Positions 44,403 to 52,183 are shown, counted from the first letter of the stretch. The stretch: 64,000 bases of DNA from CBDANZ01 sp965197865 (GCA_965197865.1 CBDANZ010000003.1:496001-560000), one strand, 5' to 3'. A program made the numbers and translations. The notes: generated from the letters alone by a model not told the origin.

Positions 44403-45374
44403 ATGGCAAACGTTCGGGTCGGCACCTCGGGCTGGAACTATCCGACCGGGCGAGGAACGTGGAGCGGCGTGTTCTATCCTCCGCCGGGGAGGCGGTCGAG
44501 AGGATTCGACGAGCTTCAGTACTACGCTGAGCACTTCGACACCGTCGAGGTGAACTCCACGTTTTACGGTCAGCCCAGGGCGGAGGTCACCAGCGACTGG
44601 GCCGAGCGCACACCGGCTGGCTTCGAGTTCTCCGTCAAGCTCTATCAGCAGTTCACCCACCCCAAGGTGTTCAAGGAGCGGCTGGAACGCTCGCTGCCAC
44701 CGGAGACATCAATAGACGTCATGGAAGCCTTGACGCGGCCGAACCAGGCCGATCTCGATCAGTTCAGACGCGGCGTCGAGCCGCTGGCGGCCAGCGGAAG
44801 GCTCGGCGCGCTGCTCGCGCAGTTCCCGCCAAGCTTCAAGCACGGAGAAGTCGAGCGCATCTATCTCGCCGATCTGCTCGGGGCGTTCGCGGATTATCCC
44901 GTTGCGGTGGAGCTTCGGCACCGAAGCTGGAGCGACCGGTTCAGCGAGACGCTCACATTGCTCAACGGCTTCCAGGCTGCGTGGGTCCAGATCGACGAGC
45001 CGAAATTTCATTTCTCGATCAGGCAGAACTACCTTCCGAACGTGAAGGGCTTCTACTACATGCGCCTTCACGGCCGGAACGCCCCCCAGTGGTGGCGCCA
45101 CGAGAAGTCGGAAGATCGATATGACTATCTGTACTCGGAAGACGAGCTGAAGGAGTTCGTCGAGACGACAAAGGCGGCGCGCGAGCTCGTCAAGAAGATC
45201 TACCTCTACACGAACAACCATTTCTCCGCGAAGTCGGTCGCAAACGCCGCGATGATCAAAAAGCGGCTCGGTGAGCCGCTTGCGGGTACCTACCGGCCGG
45301 AATTCGTGAAGCGCTATCCGGCGCTCGCCGACATCGTGACGGTAGGAAGCAGCTCGATCGGCCGCTTACTGTGA
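44403..45374 (+). CDS. DUF72 family protein
   Basis: A 323-residue DUF72/YecE protein: VRVGTSGWNYPTGRGTWSG, FDTVEVNSTFYGQP, FSVKLYQQFTHPKVF, AVELRHRSWSD, and GFYYMRLHGRNAPQWW followed by the C-terminal YLYTNNHFSAKSVANA. This longer variety keeps all family blocks, unlike the 235-residue paralogue at 2105. ATG at 44403. The function is unknown; a nuclease or repair role has been suggested only from context in other genomes. Confidence 0.9.
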   Translation: MANVRVGTSGWNYPTGRGTWSGVFYPPPGRRSRGFDELQYYAEHFDTVEVNSTFYGQPRAEVTSDWAERTPAGFEFSVKLYQQFTHPKVFKERLERSLPPETSIDVMEALTRPNQADLDQFRRGVEPLAASGRLGALLAQFPPSFKHGEVERIYLADLLGAFADYPVAVELRHRSWSDRFSETLTLLNGFQAAWVQIDEPKFHFSIRQNYLPNVKGFYYMRLHGRNAPQWWRHEKSEDRYDYLYSEDELKEFVETTKAARELVKKIYLYTNNHFSAKSVANAAMIKKRLGEPLAGTYRPEFVKRYPALADIVTVGSSSIGRLL

Positions 45375-45398
45375 GGGGAAGACCAGCGCAGCGCGACC

Positions 45399-45602
45399 TC
45401 AGTGGGCGACGACCTCGACCGCCACCCTTGCCGGATGTGAGCCAAGGGGCGCAAACCACGACACACGCGCCGCCACGTAATCAAGTTCGGTGATGTAGCG
45501 CCCGGCCCCGAGCAGACGCAGTTCACCTGACACCGGGTCCGGTGCGATTGTACGCGGTGGATCGACCGGCTCGACGTGGACGTTAAACTGACAAGATGTC
45601 AC
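45399..45602 (-). pseudogene. C-terminal fragment of an unrecognised protein
   Basis: The minus strand reads FNVHVEPVDPPRTIAPDPV, LRLLGAGRYITELDYVAARV and SWFAPLGSHPARVAVEVVAH before a stop at 45399. The composition is protein-like and the strand pattern suggests a beta-rich C-terminus, but no start or N-terminal part is present: the upstream side is cut by the G/C palindrome at 45662. I do not recognise the family. Confidence 0.4.
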
Positions 45603-45661
45603 GATTCGTCGTAGAGGTGCCCCCCGCCAGGTGGTTGTGCCGCTGTTGGTCACGAGGGCGT

Positions 45662-45719
45662 CGACGAGAAGGGGGGGGGGGGGGGGGCCGCCCGCGCCAG
45701 CCCCCCCCCCTTCTCGTCG
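45662..45719. repeat. G/C-tract palindrome with 19-base arms
   Basis: CGACGAGAA followed by 17 G (45671-45687), a short CCGCCCGCGCCAG spacer, then ten C (45701-45710) and TTCTCGTCG. The arms 45662-45680 and 45701-45719 are perfect inverse copies. It separates two broken genes. It could be a natural hairpin, but the pattern also fits two read ends with added G runs joined head to head in assembly. Confidence 0.85.
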
Positions 45720-46310
45720 CTACGCTCGCCAAGCTTCGCGTGAATTTCGTAGGCAAGACCATCGGCCCTGCGGCTATCGGTGTGCTCGACTCCTTCCTTG
45801 ATGAGAAGGAACGGCCGCGCGTTTCTTGGAAAGACGCGTGTCGACGCGACCCAGCGTTCGGTGGTCGGCCAGCCGGCGAGAAAGTCCTCGTAGTCCTGCA
45901 GCGACACCCGAAACGGCGGACCGCGACAGCCAGCTTCATCTCCCTGAATCCGCACGAGCGGGCGGCCCGCCAGATGTCGTGCACGTCGACGTCGTTCTCG
46001 ACGACTCCATTGGTTCGCATCTCGAACCAGCAGGACAGCAAGCGCGAACAACGAGGCCACGGCTCGGCAAACCCGGCAATGCCCCCGGGTGCGAGGCGTT
46101 CGATGAGATCGGCGAGTAGCGCAACCCCGCGCTCTCTCAGCAGGCCTGAAGGGACCAAGTAGCAAGTCACGAAGTCCGACGTCCGACTTTTCGCAATGAG
46201 CTCGATGGAGTGCAGAAATCGATGTTCGTCAGGCCAAGGCGCCGCGCTTCGCGTCTCGCCAGCGCGGTCAGAACGGCAAAGTACGGCTCGCTGGACGCGA
46301 ACGCCTCCCA
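45720..46310 (-). pseudogene. remnant of a SAM-dependent methyltransferase-like gene
   Basis: On the minus strand SRWEAFASSEPYFAVLTALA near 46310-46250 resembles a methyltransferase N-terminal block. LLADLIERLAPGGIAGFAEP with WRAARSCGFREMKLAV lies in another frame, and DYEDFLAGWPTTERWVASTR with RPFLLIKEGVEHTDSR in a third. The order is right for one class I methyltransferase-like gene but at least two frameshifts split it, and a stretch near 46170-46200 is repeat-like (AAGTCACGAAGTCCGACG). The 3-prime end runs into the palindrome. Non-functional as it stands. Confidence 0.5.
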
Positions 46311-46317
46311 ACGCGAT

Positions 46318-47058
46318 CTATCTCGGTCGCCACTGTCTACGGGCATGCACGCTCACGCCGTCCCCGCCCGAAGCGCTTGTGACGCCGTTGCGCGGGCAGA
46401 GCGACCGCAGCACACAAGCACCGCAGCGCGGGGACACCGGCCGGCAGATATTTTGTCCCCACGTTACGAGGTAGAGGTTGATGTAGGGCCACCAGCGGTC
46501 GGCGGTCTCCGCGTACAAGGCCTGCTCTGTTTCCTCGGGCGTGCGCGTCTGCACCCATCCGAGCCGGTTCGAAATTCGATGGACGTGCGTGTCCACACAG
46601 ATGTTTCGTTGGCTGTTGAACGCGAGGATGAGAACCAGACTCGCCGTCTTGCGGCCCACACCCGGCAGCAGCAGCAGCTCCTCCATCGTTGCCGGTACGC
46701 GCCCTCCGAACCGCTCGACGAGCATCTGGCAGGTCGCCCTCACGTGCCGCGCTTTGTGCCGATAGAAGCTGACTGGGTAGATGAGTCGCTCGATCTCGTT
46801 CACTGTCAGCTTCGCCATCGTGCGCGGCCTTCGGGCAACCTTGAACAGCCGCGTGGACGCCGCGAGCGTCGTCCCATCCTGCGTGCGGGCCGACAGCAAA
46901 GTGGCAATCAGTATCTGGAACGAATCTTCCCCCTGGGCTTGAGAGATCTTCTCGACGGCGGGAAGATCGAGGGCGTCGATAGCACGCGCCAGCGCCCGCA
47001 TGACGGTCTCGCCGTTTCCTGCAACCCGGCGGGCCGCCCGTTTCTGGCTCTGCTTCAT
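46318..47058 (-). CDS. nth: endonuclease III
   Basis: A bifunctional DNA glycosylase/AP lyase for oxidised pyrimidines. The 246-residue protein has FQILIATLLSARTQD (catalytic region), the helix-hairpin-helix LLLLPGVGRKTASLVL with the catalytic Lys, VDTHVHRISNRLGW with the catalytic Asp, and the [4Fe-4S] loop CRPVSPRCGACVLRSLC (C-x6-C-x2-C-x5-C). It has about 20 extra residues at both ends. Its ATG overlaps the stop of the dehydrogenase gene (ATGA). Confidence 0.95.
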   Translation of the reverse strand: MKQSQKRAARRVAGNGETVMRALARAIDALDLPAVEKISQAQGEDSFQILIATLLSARTQDGTTLAASTRLFKVARRPRTMAKLTVNEIERLIYPVSFYRHKARHVRATCQMLVERFGGRVPATMEELLLLPGVGRKTASLVLILAFNSQRNICVDTHVHRISNRLGWVQTRTPEETEQALYAETADRWWPYINLYLVTWGQNICRPVSPRCGACVLRSLCPRNGVTSASGGDGVSVHARRQWRPR

Positions 47059-47996
47059 ACCGATACCGGGGTTAGAGGCGTGCCACAGCGGAGAACCGAG
47101 ACGACGTTCTCAACCGCCAGATTGGCCATGGCCGTTCGAGTTTCGGTCGTGCCGCTGCCCAGGTGCGGGACGAGCAGGACATTTTTGAGCCGAAACAGAT
47201 CCGGATGAACGGCTGGTTCGTTTTCGTACACGTCGAGCGCGGCGCCGGCGATCAGATGCTCTCCCAAAGCCCACGCGAGCGCCGCTTCGTCGACCACGGG
47301 ACCCCGCGCGGTGTTCACGAGGTAGGCCGACCGCTTCATTCTGGCGAGCGCGCGCCGGTCGATCAGGTGATGCGTCTCGTCGGTCAGCGGCACATGCAGC
47401 GAAACAACGTCGGAGGTGTTCAACAGACGATCGAGCGACATCTTCTCGGCTCCGGAAAGAGTGGCATGGGGGCCGGTGTACGCGACTTGCATGCCGAAGG
47501 CCGGTGCCCGTGTCGCCACGGCGCGTCCGATCCGGCCCAGCCCTACGACACCGAGCTGTTTGCCTCGGAGCTCCGATCCGAGCATGAAATCGAAGGCCCA
47601 GCCCTTCCACGCGCCTCGCCGCATGAACCGCTCGCCTTCCGAGATCCGCCGCGTCACCGCGAGAATCAGCGCCCACGTAAAATCAGCGACCGATTCAGTG
47701 AGCACGTCGGGTGTGTTCGTGACCACGATCCCGCGCGCTCGCGCATAGGCGACGTCGATGTTGTCGTACCCGACGGCCACGTTCGCCACGATCTTCATTC
47801 TTGAGGTCGCATCCACGACGGGCTTGTCGATCCGCTCGGTCAGCATGCAGACGAGGGCGTCCTTGCCGGCCACGCGCGCGACCAGTTCCTCGCGTGGAAT
47901 GGCGCCCTCGCCCGCGTACACGTCCACGGCACCGACCGCATCGAGCTTCGAGAGCACCGAGGAGGGAAGCTTGCGGGTCACGAGGATGCTGGGCAT
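47055..47996 (-). CDS. D-isomer-specific 2-hydroxyacid dehydrogenase (glyoxylate/hydroxypyruvate reductase type)
   Basis: A 313-residue NAD(P)-dependent dehydrogenase. It contains VANVAVGYDNIDVAYARARG, GKQLGVVGLGRIGRAVATRA (Rossmann), VVSLHVPLTDETHHLID, LVNTARGPVVDEAALAWAL (catalytic Arg), the Glu in ALDVYENEPAVHP and the His in VLLVPHLGSGT. Closest relatives reduce glyoxylate or hydroxypyruvate. It is between the microcompartment small gene and nth. It might act on products of the nearby aldolase pathway, but no encapsulation-type extension is visible. ATG 47996 was chosen over an upstream frame. Confidence 0.9.
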   Translation of the reverse strand: MPSILVTRKLPSSVLSKLDAVGAVDVYAGEGAIPREELVARVAGKDALVCMLTERIDKPVVDATSRMKIVANVAVGYDNIDVAYARARGIVVTNTPDVLTESVADFTWALILAVTRRISEGERFMRRGAWKGWAFDFMLGSELRGKQLGVVGLGRIGRAVATRAPAFGMQVAYTGPHATLSGAEKMSLDRLLNTSDVVSLHVPLTDETHHLIDRRALARMKRSAYLVNTARGPVVDEAALAWALGEHLIAGAALDVYENEPAVHPDLFRLKNVLLVPHLGSGTTETRTAMANLAVENVVSVLRCGTPLTPVSV

Positions 47997-48006
47997 CCGA
48001 CCCGCT

Positions 48007-48219
48007 CTAGTGTCCAAGCGAGAGGCAGTACCCGCAGTGGCTGCAGCGAACGGCTGCCTCGATCAGGCACGCGCCGTCGCCGTCGCCGCGCAGCAGCGGC
48101 AGAAGGCCGTGGCTCGCGTGCACGCGGAAACCCACTGCCTCTCCCACCTGGCTATCGTCGCGTGAGCCATGGCGCGCGATCGCGTCGCGCACCATCAAGC
48201 GCAGTTCCTGCTCTGTCAC
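48007..48219 (-). CDS. small Cys-rich protein of the microcompartment locus
   Basis: A 70-residue protein that I do not recognise. The N-terminus TEQELRLMVRDAIARH is a likely amphipathic helix of the kind used to target proteins to microcompartments. The C-terminus has C51, then C59-x2-C62-x2-C65 (RCSHCGYC) with nearby His residues 61 and 70, a possible zinc or Fe-S site. It lies 70 bases after the third shell vertex gene and 10 bases before the dehydrogenase, on the same strand. Start is GTG at 48219. The conserved-looking Cys pattern, its place in the run and good codon use support a real gene. Confidence 0.6.
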   Translation of the reverse strand: MTEQELRLMVRDAIARHGSRDDSQVGEAVGFRVHASHGLLPLLRGDGDGACLIEAAVRCSHCGYCLSLGH

Positions 48220-48289
48220 GGCTTCACATGCTTTCGCTCGTCGTGAGCCTGTCGAACCATGGTGCGCCAGCAGGCTGGCACCCCCGCGC

Positions 48290-48562
48290 CTACCTCAGAA
48301 TGTCAACACGGTCCACGATGCCGACGAGGGCGGCATCGACCGGCGCAATCTTCTTTCTGATCGCCTCGGCTGCGGCGCGTCCCTCAAGCACGATCAGGAC
48401 CTTCTCGCGGACCCCGGCACCGACGCCGTCCACGGCGAGCAACGCCGCGCCGCGCGGCTTGTCATCCATATCCAGAGGCTGGACGAGCAGCAGCTTCGCG
48501 CCCTCGAATGTCTTGTGCTTCTGGGTCGACACGACGGTACCCACGACGCGGGCTATCTGCAT
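48290..48562 (-). CDS. BMC-P vertex protein (EutN/CcmL family), copy 3
   Basis: A 90-residue EutN/CcmL protein, which forms pentamers capping the corners of a bacterial microcompartment shell. MQIARVVGTVVSTQKHKTFEGAKLLLVQP is the usual first half; AVDGVGAGVREKVLIVLEGRAA and VDAALVGIVDRVDI the second. ATG 48562 gives the family start; a Met seven codons upstream lies in repeat-like DNA. It is the last of three such genes in tandem. The three are diverged (different linkers and C-termini), so not recent duplicates. Confidence 0.93.
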   Translation of the reverse strand: MQIARVVGTVVSTQKHKTFEGAKLLLVQPLDMDDKPRGAALLAVDGVGAGVREKVLIVLEGRAAAEAIRKKIAPVDAALVGIVDRVDILR

Positions 48563-48649
48563 CAACAACTCAAGAGATTGCACATCTCAGATTGCAGATT
48601 GAATTACAGGAAAATCCTGAGCCGAATCTCCAATCTGAAATCCGCAGTC

Positions 48650-48919
48650 TCATCGCTCAACGTCCCAGTGATCCACGATGCCGACGACGCCGGCGTCGAC
48701 CGGCGCTTCGACCGGGTAGAATGGAAAGCTGGCTTCCTTGCCCCGCACAAAAAACACGTCCTCGCCGACGCCGGCCCCCACCGCATCAGCAGCCACGAGC
48801 GGCCGGCCCGCCGGCGCGCGCTCGGGTGTCAATGGCTGGACCACGAGCAGCTTCAGGCCCACCAGGTACGGGTCCTTGCGGGTCGCCACGACGTGACCGA
48901 TCACGCGGGCCAGTTGCAT
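48650..48919 (-). CDS. BMC-P vertex protein (EutN/CcmL family), copy 2
   Basis: An 89-residue pentameric shell vertex protein: MQLARVIGHVVATRKDPYL, LKLLVVQPLTPERAPAG, VAADAVGAGVGEDVFFVRG and VDAGVVGIVDHWDV. The loop EASFPFYPVEAP before the last strand differs from the other two copies and is rich in Phe and Pro. It sits 18 bases downstream of copy 1. Three pentamer paralogues in one locus are typical of microcompartment loci in Planctomycetota, Verrucomicrobiota and some Acidobacteriota. Confidence 0.93.
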   Translation of the reverse strand: MQLARVIGHVVATRKDPYLVGLKLLVVQPLTPERAPAGRPLVAADAVGAGVGEDVFFVRGKEASFPFYPVEAPVDAGVVGIVDHWDVER

Positions 48920-48937
48920 AAGCTGTCCCTCGCCCTT

Positions 48938-49207
48938 CTACTCGCTCATGTCCACCGTATCGACGATTCCAACGATCGCGGCATCGACCGGGCAGTCTTT
49001 CATGCCCGCCGCCATCCGGGCGGAGCTGCCGCTAACAATGAGGACGGTTTCGCCGACGCCGGCGTCGACGGTGTCCACAGCAACGAGACGGCCGCCCTCA
49101 GCTTTGCCGCGAAGATCAACGGGGTGCGCGACCATCAGCTTGTTGCTGACCAGGCGCGGATCCTTTCGCGTCGCGACCACCGTGCCAACGATCTTCGCGA
49201 GGAGCAT
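48938..49207 (-). CDS. BMC-P vertex protein (EutN/CcmL family), copy 1
   Basis: An 89-residue EutN/CcmL protein: MLLAKIVGTVVATRKDPRLVS, KLMVAHPVDLRG, VDTVDAGVGETVLIVSGSSA and CPVDAAIVGIVDTVDM. It lies about 106 bases after the BMC-H gene and before copy 2. It forms shell corners together with its paralogues. Confidence 0.93.
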   Translation of the reverse strand: MLLAKIVGTVVATRKDPRLVSNKLMVAHPVDLRGKAEGGRLVAVDTVDAGVGETVLIVSGSSARMAAGMKDCPVDAAIVGIVDTVDMSE

Positions 49208-49313
49208 CCTTATTCTTCACTGGCGCTGGGGCCCACCCCCGGCGCGAATTATGCTGACGCCTCGCCGCGGCTTTCCATAGCCGCGACTCGACATGGGCGC
49301 AGGCGCAGGCACT

Positions 49314-49607
49314 CTACGCTTTGGCGGTCGTCGCTTTGCCGATCGGCAGCGTATCCTCGAGGTTCGCATGGGGCCGCGGGATGACGTGCACCGACACCAG
49401 TTCGCCGACGCGGCGCGCGGCCGCGGCGCCCGCGTCGGTGGCCGCCTTCACGGCGGCAACATCGCCGCGCACGAGCGCGGTCACGTACCCGGCGCCGATC
49501 TTTTCCCAGCCGACCAGCGTGACCTTGGCCGCCTTCACCATCGCGTCCGCGGCCTCGATCATGGCAACCAGCCCTTTCGTTTCCACCATCCCAAGCGCCT
49601 CACCCAT
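49314..49607 (-). CDS. BMC-H shell protein (hexameric)
   Basis: A 97-residue single-BMC-domain shell protein: EALGMVETKGLVAMIEAADAM, AAKVTLVGWEKIGAGYVTALV, GDVAAVKAATDAGAAAARRVG and VSVHVIPRPHANLEDTLP. The pore-loop region lies around KIGAGY. Hexamers of such proteins tile the microcompartment facets. It is the only BMC-H gene in the window and lies 17 bases after the aldolase stop. Confidence 0.95.
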   Translation of the reverse strand: MGEALGMVETKGLVAMIEAADAMVKAAKVTLVGWEKIGAGYVTALVRGDVAAVKAATDAGAAAARRVGELVSVHVIPRPHANLEDTLPIGKATTAKA

Positions 49608-49624
49608 TACGATCTCCCTTCCGT

Positions 49625-50524
49625 TCAGGGTCCTAAGTTCGACTCTGTCAAGCTCCGAATGGCCTCTTCGATGAGCGCGGAGAGCTTACGGTATGTTAAC
49701 CGAATTTCCGCGTCCTCACCGCTCCCCCCTGCCGCTCCGCTCGCGCCGGGCGGCGAGTCAGGCACGAGCCGCAGGCCGTCGCCCGATGGCGCTTCGACGA
49801 CCTGACAAGCTGCACCGTCCGCGATGCTCGCACTACCGGCGGCGCGCGAACCCTCGTCGTCGGCGCAAAACGGAGCCGGCGCCTGGATTCCATACGTGCC
49901 CCGGAGCTCCTGCAGCCGCCGCACCTCTTCGCGCGTGATCAGGTTCTCGCGGCCCAGCAGACGCGCCACCAAGCTGATCTTCGCGAAGTGCTCGATCGTC
50001 TCCATCTTGAAATAGGCGGAAAATAGGTCCGCGCCGACCGTGAGCGCGCCGTGGTTGGCAAGCAGCATGCCGTCGTGCGCCTTGATGTATGTGCCCACAG
50101 CCTCGGGCAGCTCGCGGGTCGAGGGCGTGGCGTACTCGGCAATCGGAATGCTGCCGAGCGTCGTCAGCACTTCCGCCAGCACGGCGCGAGTGAGCGGGAT
50201 GCCGGCCACGGCGAACCCGGTCGCGGTCGGCGGATGCGCATGAACGACGGCCTGGACGTCTGACCGCTGTCGGTAGACCTCGAGGTGCATGAGGATCTCG
50301 GACGAGGGATCGCGCTCGCCCTGAAGCTTGCGGCCATCGAGATCGGTGCTGCACATCATGTCAGGCGACATGAACCCCTTGGAGACGCCCTTGGGGGTCA
50401 CGAGCAGGCGATCGGTCGCGAGCCGTACGCTGATGTTGCCGTCGTTCGAGGCGGTGTAGCCGCGCACGTACAGGCGTCGCCCGACTTCGACAATGTCGGC
50501 GCGCAGCGAGGTTTCGGTGCTCAT
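49625..50524 (-). CDS. class II aldolase with C-terminal encapsulation-like peptide
   Basis: A 299-residue protein. Residues 1-215 are a class II aldolase/adducin domain (FucA/RhaD-like) with GYTASNDGNISVRL, catalytic Glu76 in SSEILMH, and zinc ligands His95 and His97 (VHAHP) and His158 (LANHGAL). Such enzymes split fuculose- or rhamnulose-1-phosphate into lactaldehyde and DHAP. Residues 216-270 are a Gly/Ser/Ala/Pro-rich linker, and residues 271-294 (EIRLTYRKLSALIEEAIRSL) form an amphipathic helix, the layout of encapsulation peptides. It overlaps the small YHS-like gene at its start (ATGA) and leads into the shell genes. The aldehyde-processing enzymes expected inside the compartment are not in the window. 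Confidence 0.9.
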   Translation of the reverse strand: MSTETSLRADIVEVGRRLYVRGYTASNDGNISVRLATDRLLVTPKGVSKGFMSPDMMCSTDLDGRKLQGERDPSSEILMHLEVYRQRSDVQAVVHAHPPTATGFAVAGIPLTRAVLAEVLTTLGSIPIAEYATPSTRELPEAVGTYIKAHDGMLLANHGALTVGADLFSAYFKMETIEHFAKISLVARLLGRENLITREEVRRLQELRGTYGIQAPAPFCADDEGSRAAGSASIADGAACQVVEAPSGDGLRLVPDSPPGASGAAGGSGEDAEIRLTYRKLSALIEEAIRSLTESNLGP

Positions 50525-50778
50525 GCAATGCGCGCGCGGTACTTGTCGCGGCAGCCGGAGGAGCAAAAGTAGATCTGTCGCCGCCCCTCCGCAAGGGCGA
50601 GGGCTCGTTCAGGAACCACGAACGTCCCGCACACGGGATCGCGCGCCATCGGAACGCCGCTGGCCGGGACGCGCGGCGTCTGTATCCCCCCGAAACCTTC
50701 GACAATGCCGCCCACGACACGCCAGAAGGCGCGCGCGATGAAGACGATAAGCATCAGCACGAGAACGAGGCGGACCAT
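50521..50778 (-). CDS. small membrane protein with YHS/TRASH-like metal motif
   Basis: An 85-residue protein with one N-terminal membrane segment (LVLVLMLIVFIARAFW) and a C-terminal cytosolic or periplasmic motif: ARDPVCGTFV and YFCSSGCRDKYRA, which give the Cys spacing of YHS/TRASH-type metal-binding modules (PP0621-like). The start ATG overlaps the TPR gene stop by one base and its stop overlaps the aldolase start. No function can be given; a metal-handling role is possible. Confidence 0.8.
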   Translation of the reverse strand: MVRLVLVLMLIVFIARAFWRVVGGIVEGFGGIQTPRVPASGVPMARDPVCGTFVVPERALALAEGRRQIYFCSSGCRDKYRARIA

Positions 50779-51383
50779 TAGACCCCCGGCTTCGAGGTCG
50801 CGGCTCCGGAGGGATGCGCGGATTGCATACTGTCGAGCGCGCGCTTGGCCGCCTGCCCTTCCGGACTGTCGGGCGCAATCTGCAGCACCTGCTGCCAGGC
50901 CGCTTGCGCGCCCTCTAGATCCTGCTTGCCGAACGCCTTCACGATGCCGACGCTGAGCCACGTCCTCGCGTGCTTCGGATCGATCTTCAGTGATCGATCC
51001 AACTGTTGGAGCGACCTGTCCGGCTGGTTCGTGTAGTAGTACGCCACGCCGAGATCGGTGCTCACGCGGACGTCGTTTGGTGACAGCTCCATCGCTTCGG
51101 TATACCACTTGATGGCATCGTCATAGCGTTTGGCGTCGAAATAGAGGGTGCCGAGCTGCACCCGCGCGGCGGCGTTAGACGGCTCCCGCTCGGCGACCGA
51201 CGTGAACGCATCGACCTTGGCCTGGTCGAAAAGCGCGGCGGCCGACGCGTCGATCGGGGCGCTGGCCACTTCGTTCGGGACCTCCGGCCGGCGCAGTGTG
51301 GCCTGCTGGCTGCCGATGATCCACCCGGCAATCAGCCCGAACACCATGCCGGCGACGCCGAAAGCGATCGAGTCGGATTTCAT
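50778..51383 (-). CDS. TPR protein with N-terminal membrane anchor
   Basis: A 201-residue protein. Residues 5-25 (IAFGVAGMVFGLIAGWII) are a membrane anchor, and three to four tetratricopeptide repeats follow (AARVQLGTLYFDAKRYDDAI; VSTDLGVAYYYTNQPDRSLQ; ARTWLSVGIVKAFGKQDLEG; WQQVLQIAPDSPEGQAAKRA). The protein probably serves as a scaffold for protein contacts at the membrane. It precedes the YHS-like gene with a one-base overlap. Function unknown. Confidence 0.88.
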   Translation of the reverse strand: MKSDSIAFGVAGMVFGLIAGWIIGSQQATLRRPEVPNEVASAPIDASAAALFDQAKVDAFTSVAEREPSNAAARVQLGTLYFDAKRYDDAIKWYTEAMELSPNDVRVSTDLGVAYYYTNQPDRSLQQLDRSLKIDPKHARTWLSVGIVKAFGKQDLEGAQAAWQQVLQIAPDSPEGQAAKRALDSMQSAHPSGAATSKPGV

Positions 51384-51410
51384 GACGAGCGTTGAAATGT
51401 GATCATAACA

Positions 51411-52151
51411 TCACGCACCGGCAAGGACGGCGAGGTACTCGCGCACGACTCGATCGAGTCCGACGAACACGGCGCGTGAGATGATCGTATGGCCGATCGA
51501 CACTTCCTCGAGGTGCGGCAGCGCGCGGAACAGCACGAGATTCTCGAGATCGAGATCGTGACCGGCATTGACGCCAAGCCCGAGCGAATGAGCAAGCCTC
51601 GAGGCCTCGGCGTATGTCTCGAACGAACGTCGCGCCTCGCTCGGCCCGTACTCGAACGCGCGCGCGAAGGGCTCAGTGTAGAGCTCCACACGATCGGCAC
51701 CGATCGAAGCCATGAGCCTGATCGCCTCCTCAGTAGGATCCACGAAACAGCTCACGCGAATGCCATGGCTTTTCAAGCGACGGACGACACCCGGAAGATG
51801 ATCGGCAGAAACACCAGCCCTCCAACCGGCGTGGCTCGTGATCTCACCGGGAACGACCGGCACCAGGGTGCACTGATCCGGGGAGACTTCGATCACCAAC
51901 TCCACGAAGTCCGGCCGCGGATCGCCTTCGATGTTGTACTCCACGGCGGGCCGGTACCCGTGGAGCGCGCGGGCGATGTCGCACACATCCTCTGGCGTGA
52001 TGTGCCGACGATCCGCTCGTGGATGGACGGTAACGCCTTGCGCGCCAGCCGCCACGGAGACATCCACGGCGTCGAGCACGCGAGGGACGCGCCCCCCACG
52101 CGAGTGACGCAGCGTCGCCACTTTGTTGACGTTGACGCTCAGGCGAATCAC
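51411..52151 (-). CDS. pdxJ: pyridoxine 5-phosphate synthase
   Basis: PdxJ condenses 1-deoxyxylulose 5-phosphate with 3-amino-2-oxopropyl phosphate to pyridoxine 5-phosphate. The 246-residue TIM-barrel protein has LSVNVNKVATLRHSRGG, AGAQGVTVHPRADRRHI, EYNIEGDP, ELYTEPFARAF and LGLGVNAGHDLDLENL, all family signatures. GTG at 52151 was chosen; the open frame upstream is not like PdxJ. Its DXP substrate links it to the MEP pathway gene dxr. It lies 32 bases downstream of glmM. Confidence 0.95.
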   Translation of the reverse strand: MIRLSVNVNKVATLRHSRGGRVPRVLDAVDVSVAAGAQGVTVHPRADRRHITPEDVCDIARALHGYRPAVEYNIEGDPRPDFVELVIEVSPDQCTLVPVVPGEITSHAGWRAGVSADHLPGVVRRLKSHGIRVSCFVDPTEEAIRLMASIGADRVELYTEPFARAFEYGPSEARRSFETYAEASRLAHSLGLGVNAGHDLDLENLVLFRALPHLEEVSIGHTIISRAVFVGLDRVVREYLAVLAGA

Positions 52152-52183
52152 GGCGGGTTCAGCGTTCAGAATTCCGCGTTTAA

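Noticed and set aside
45650..46165. Pro-rich protein C-terminus
   Set aside because: The Pro run is produced by the G/C palindrome, and the frame is one of three pieces of a broken methyltransferase-like gene.
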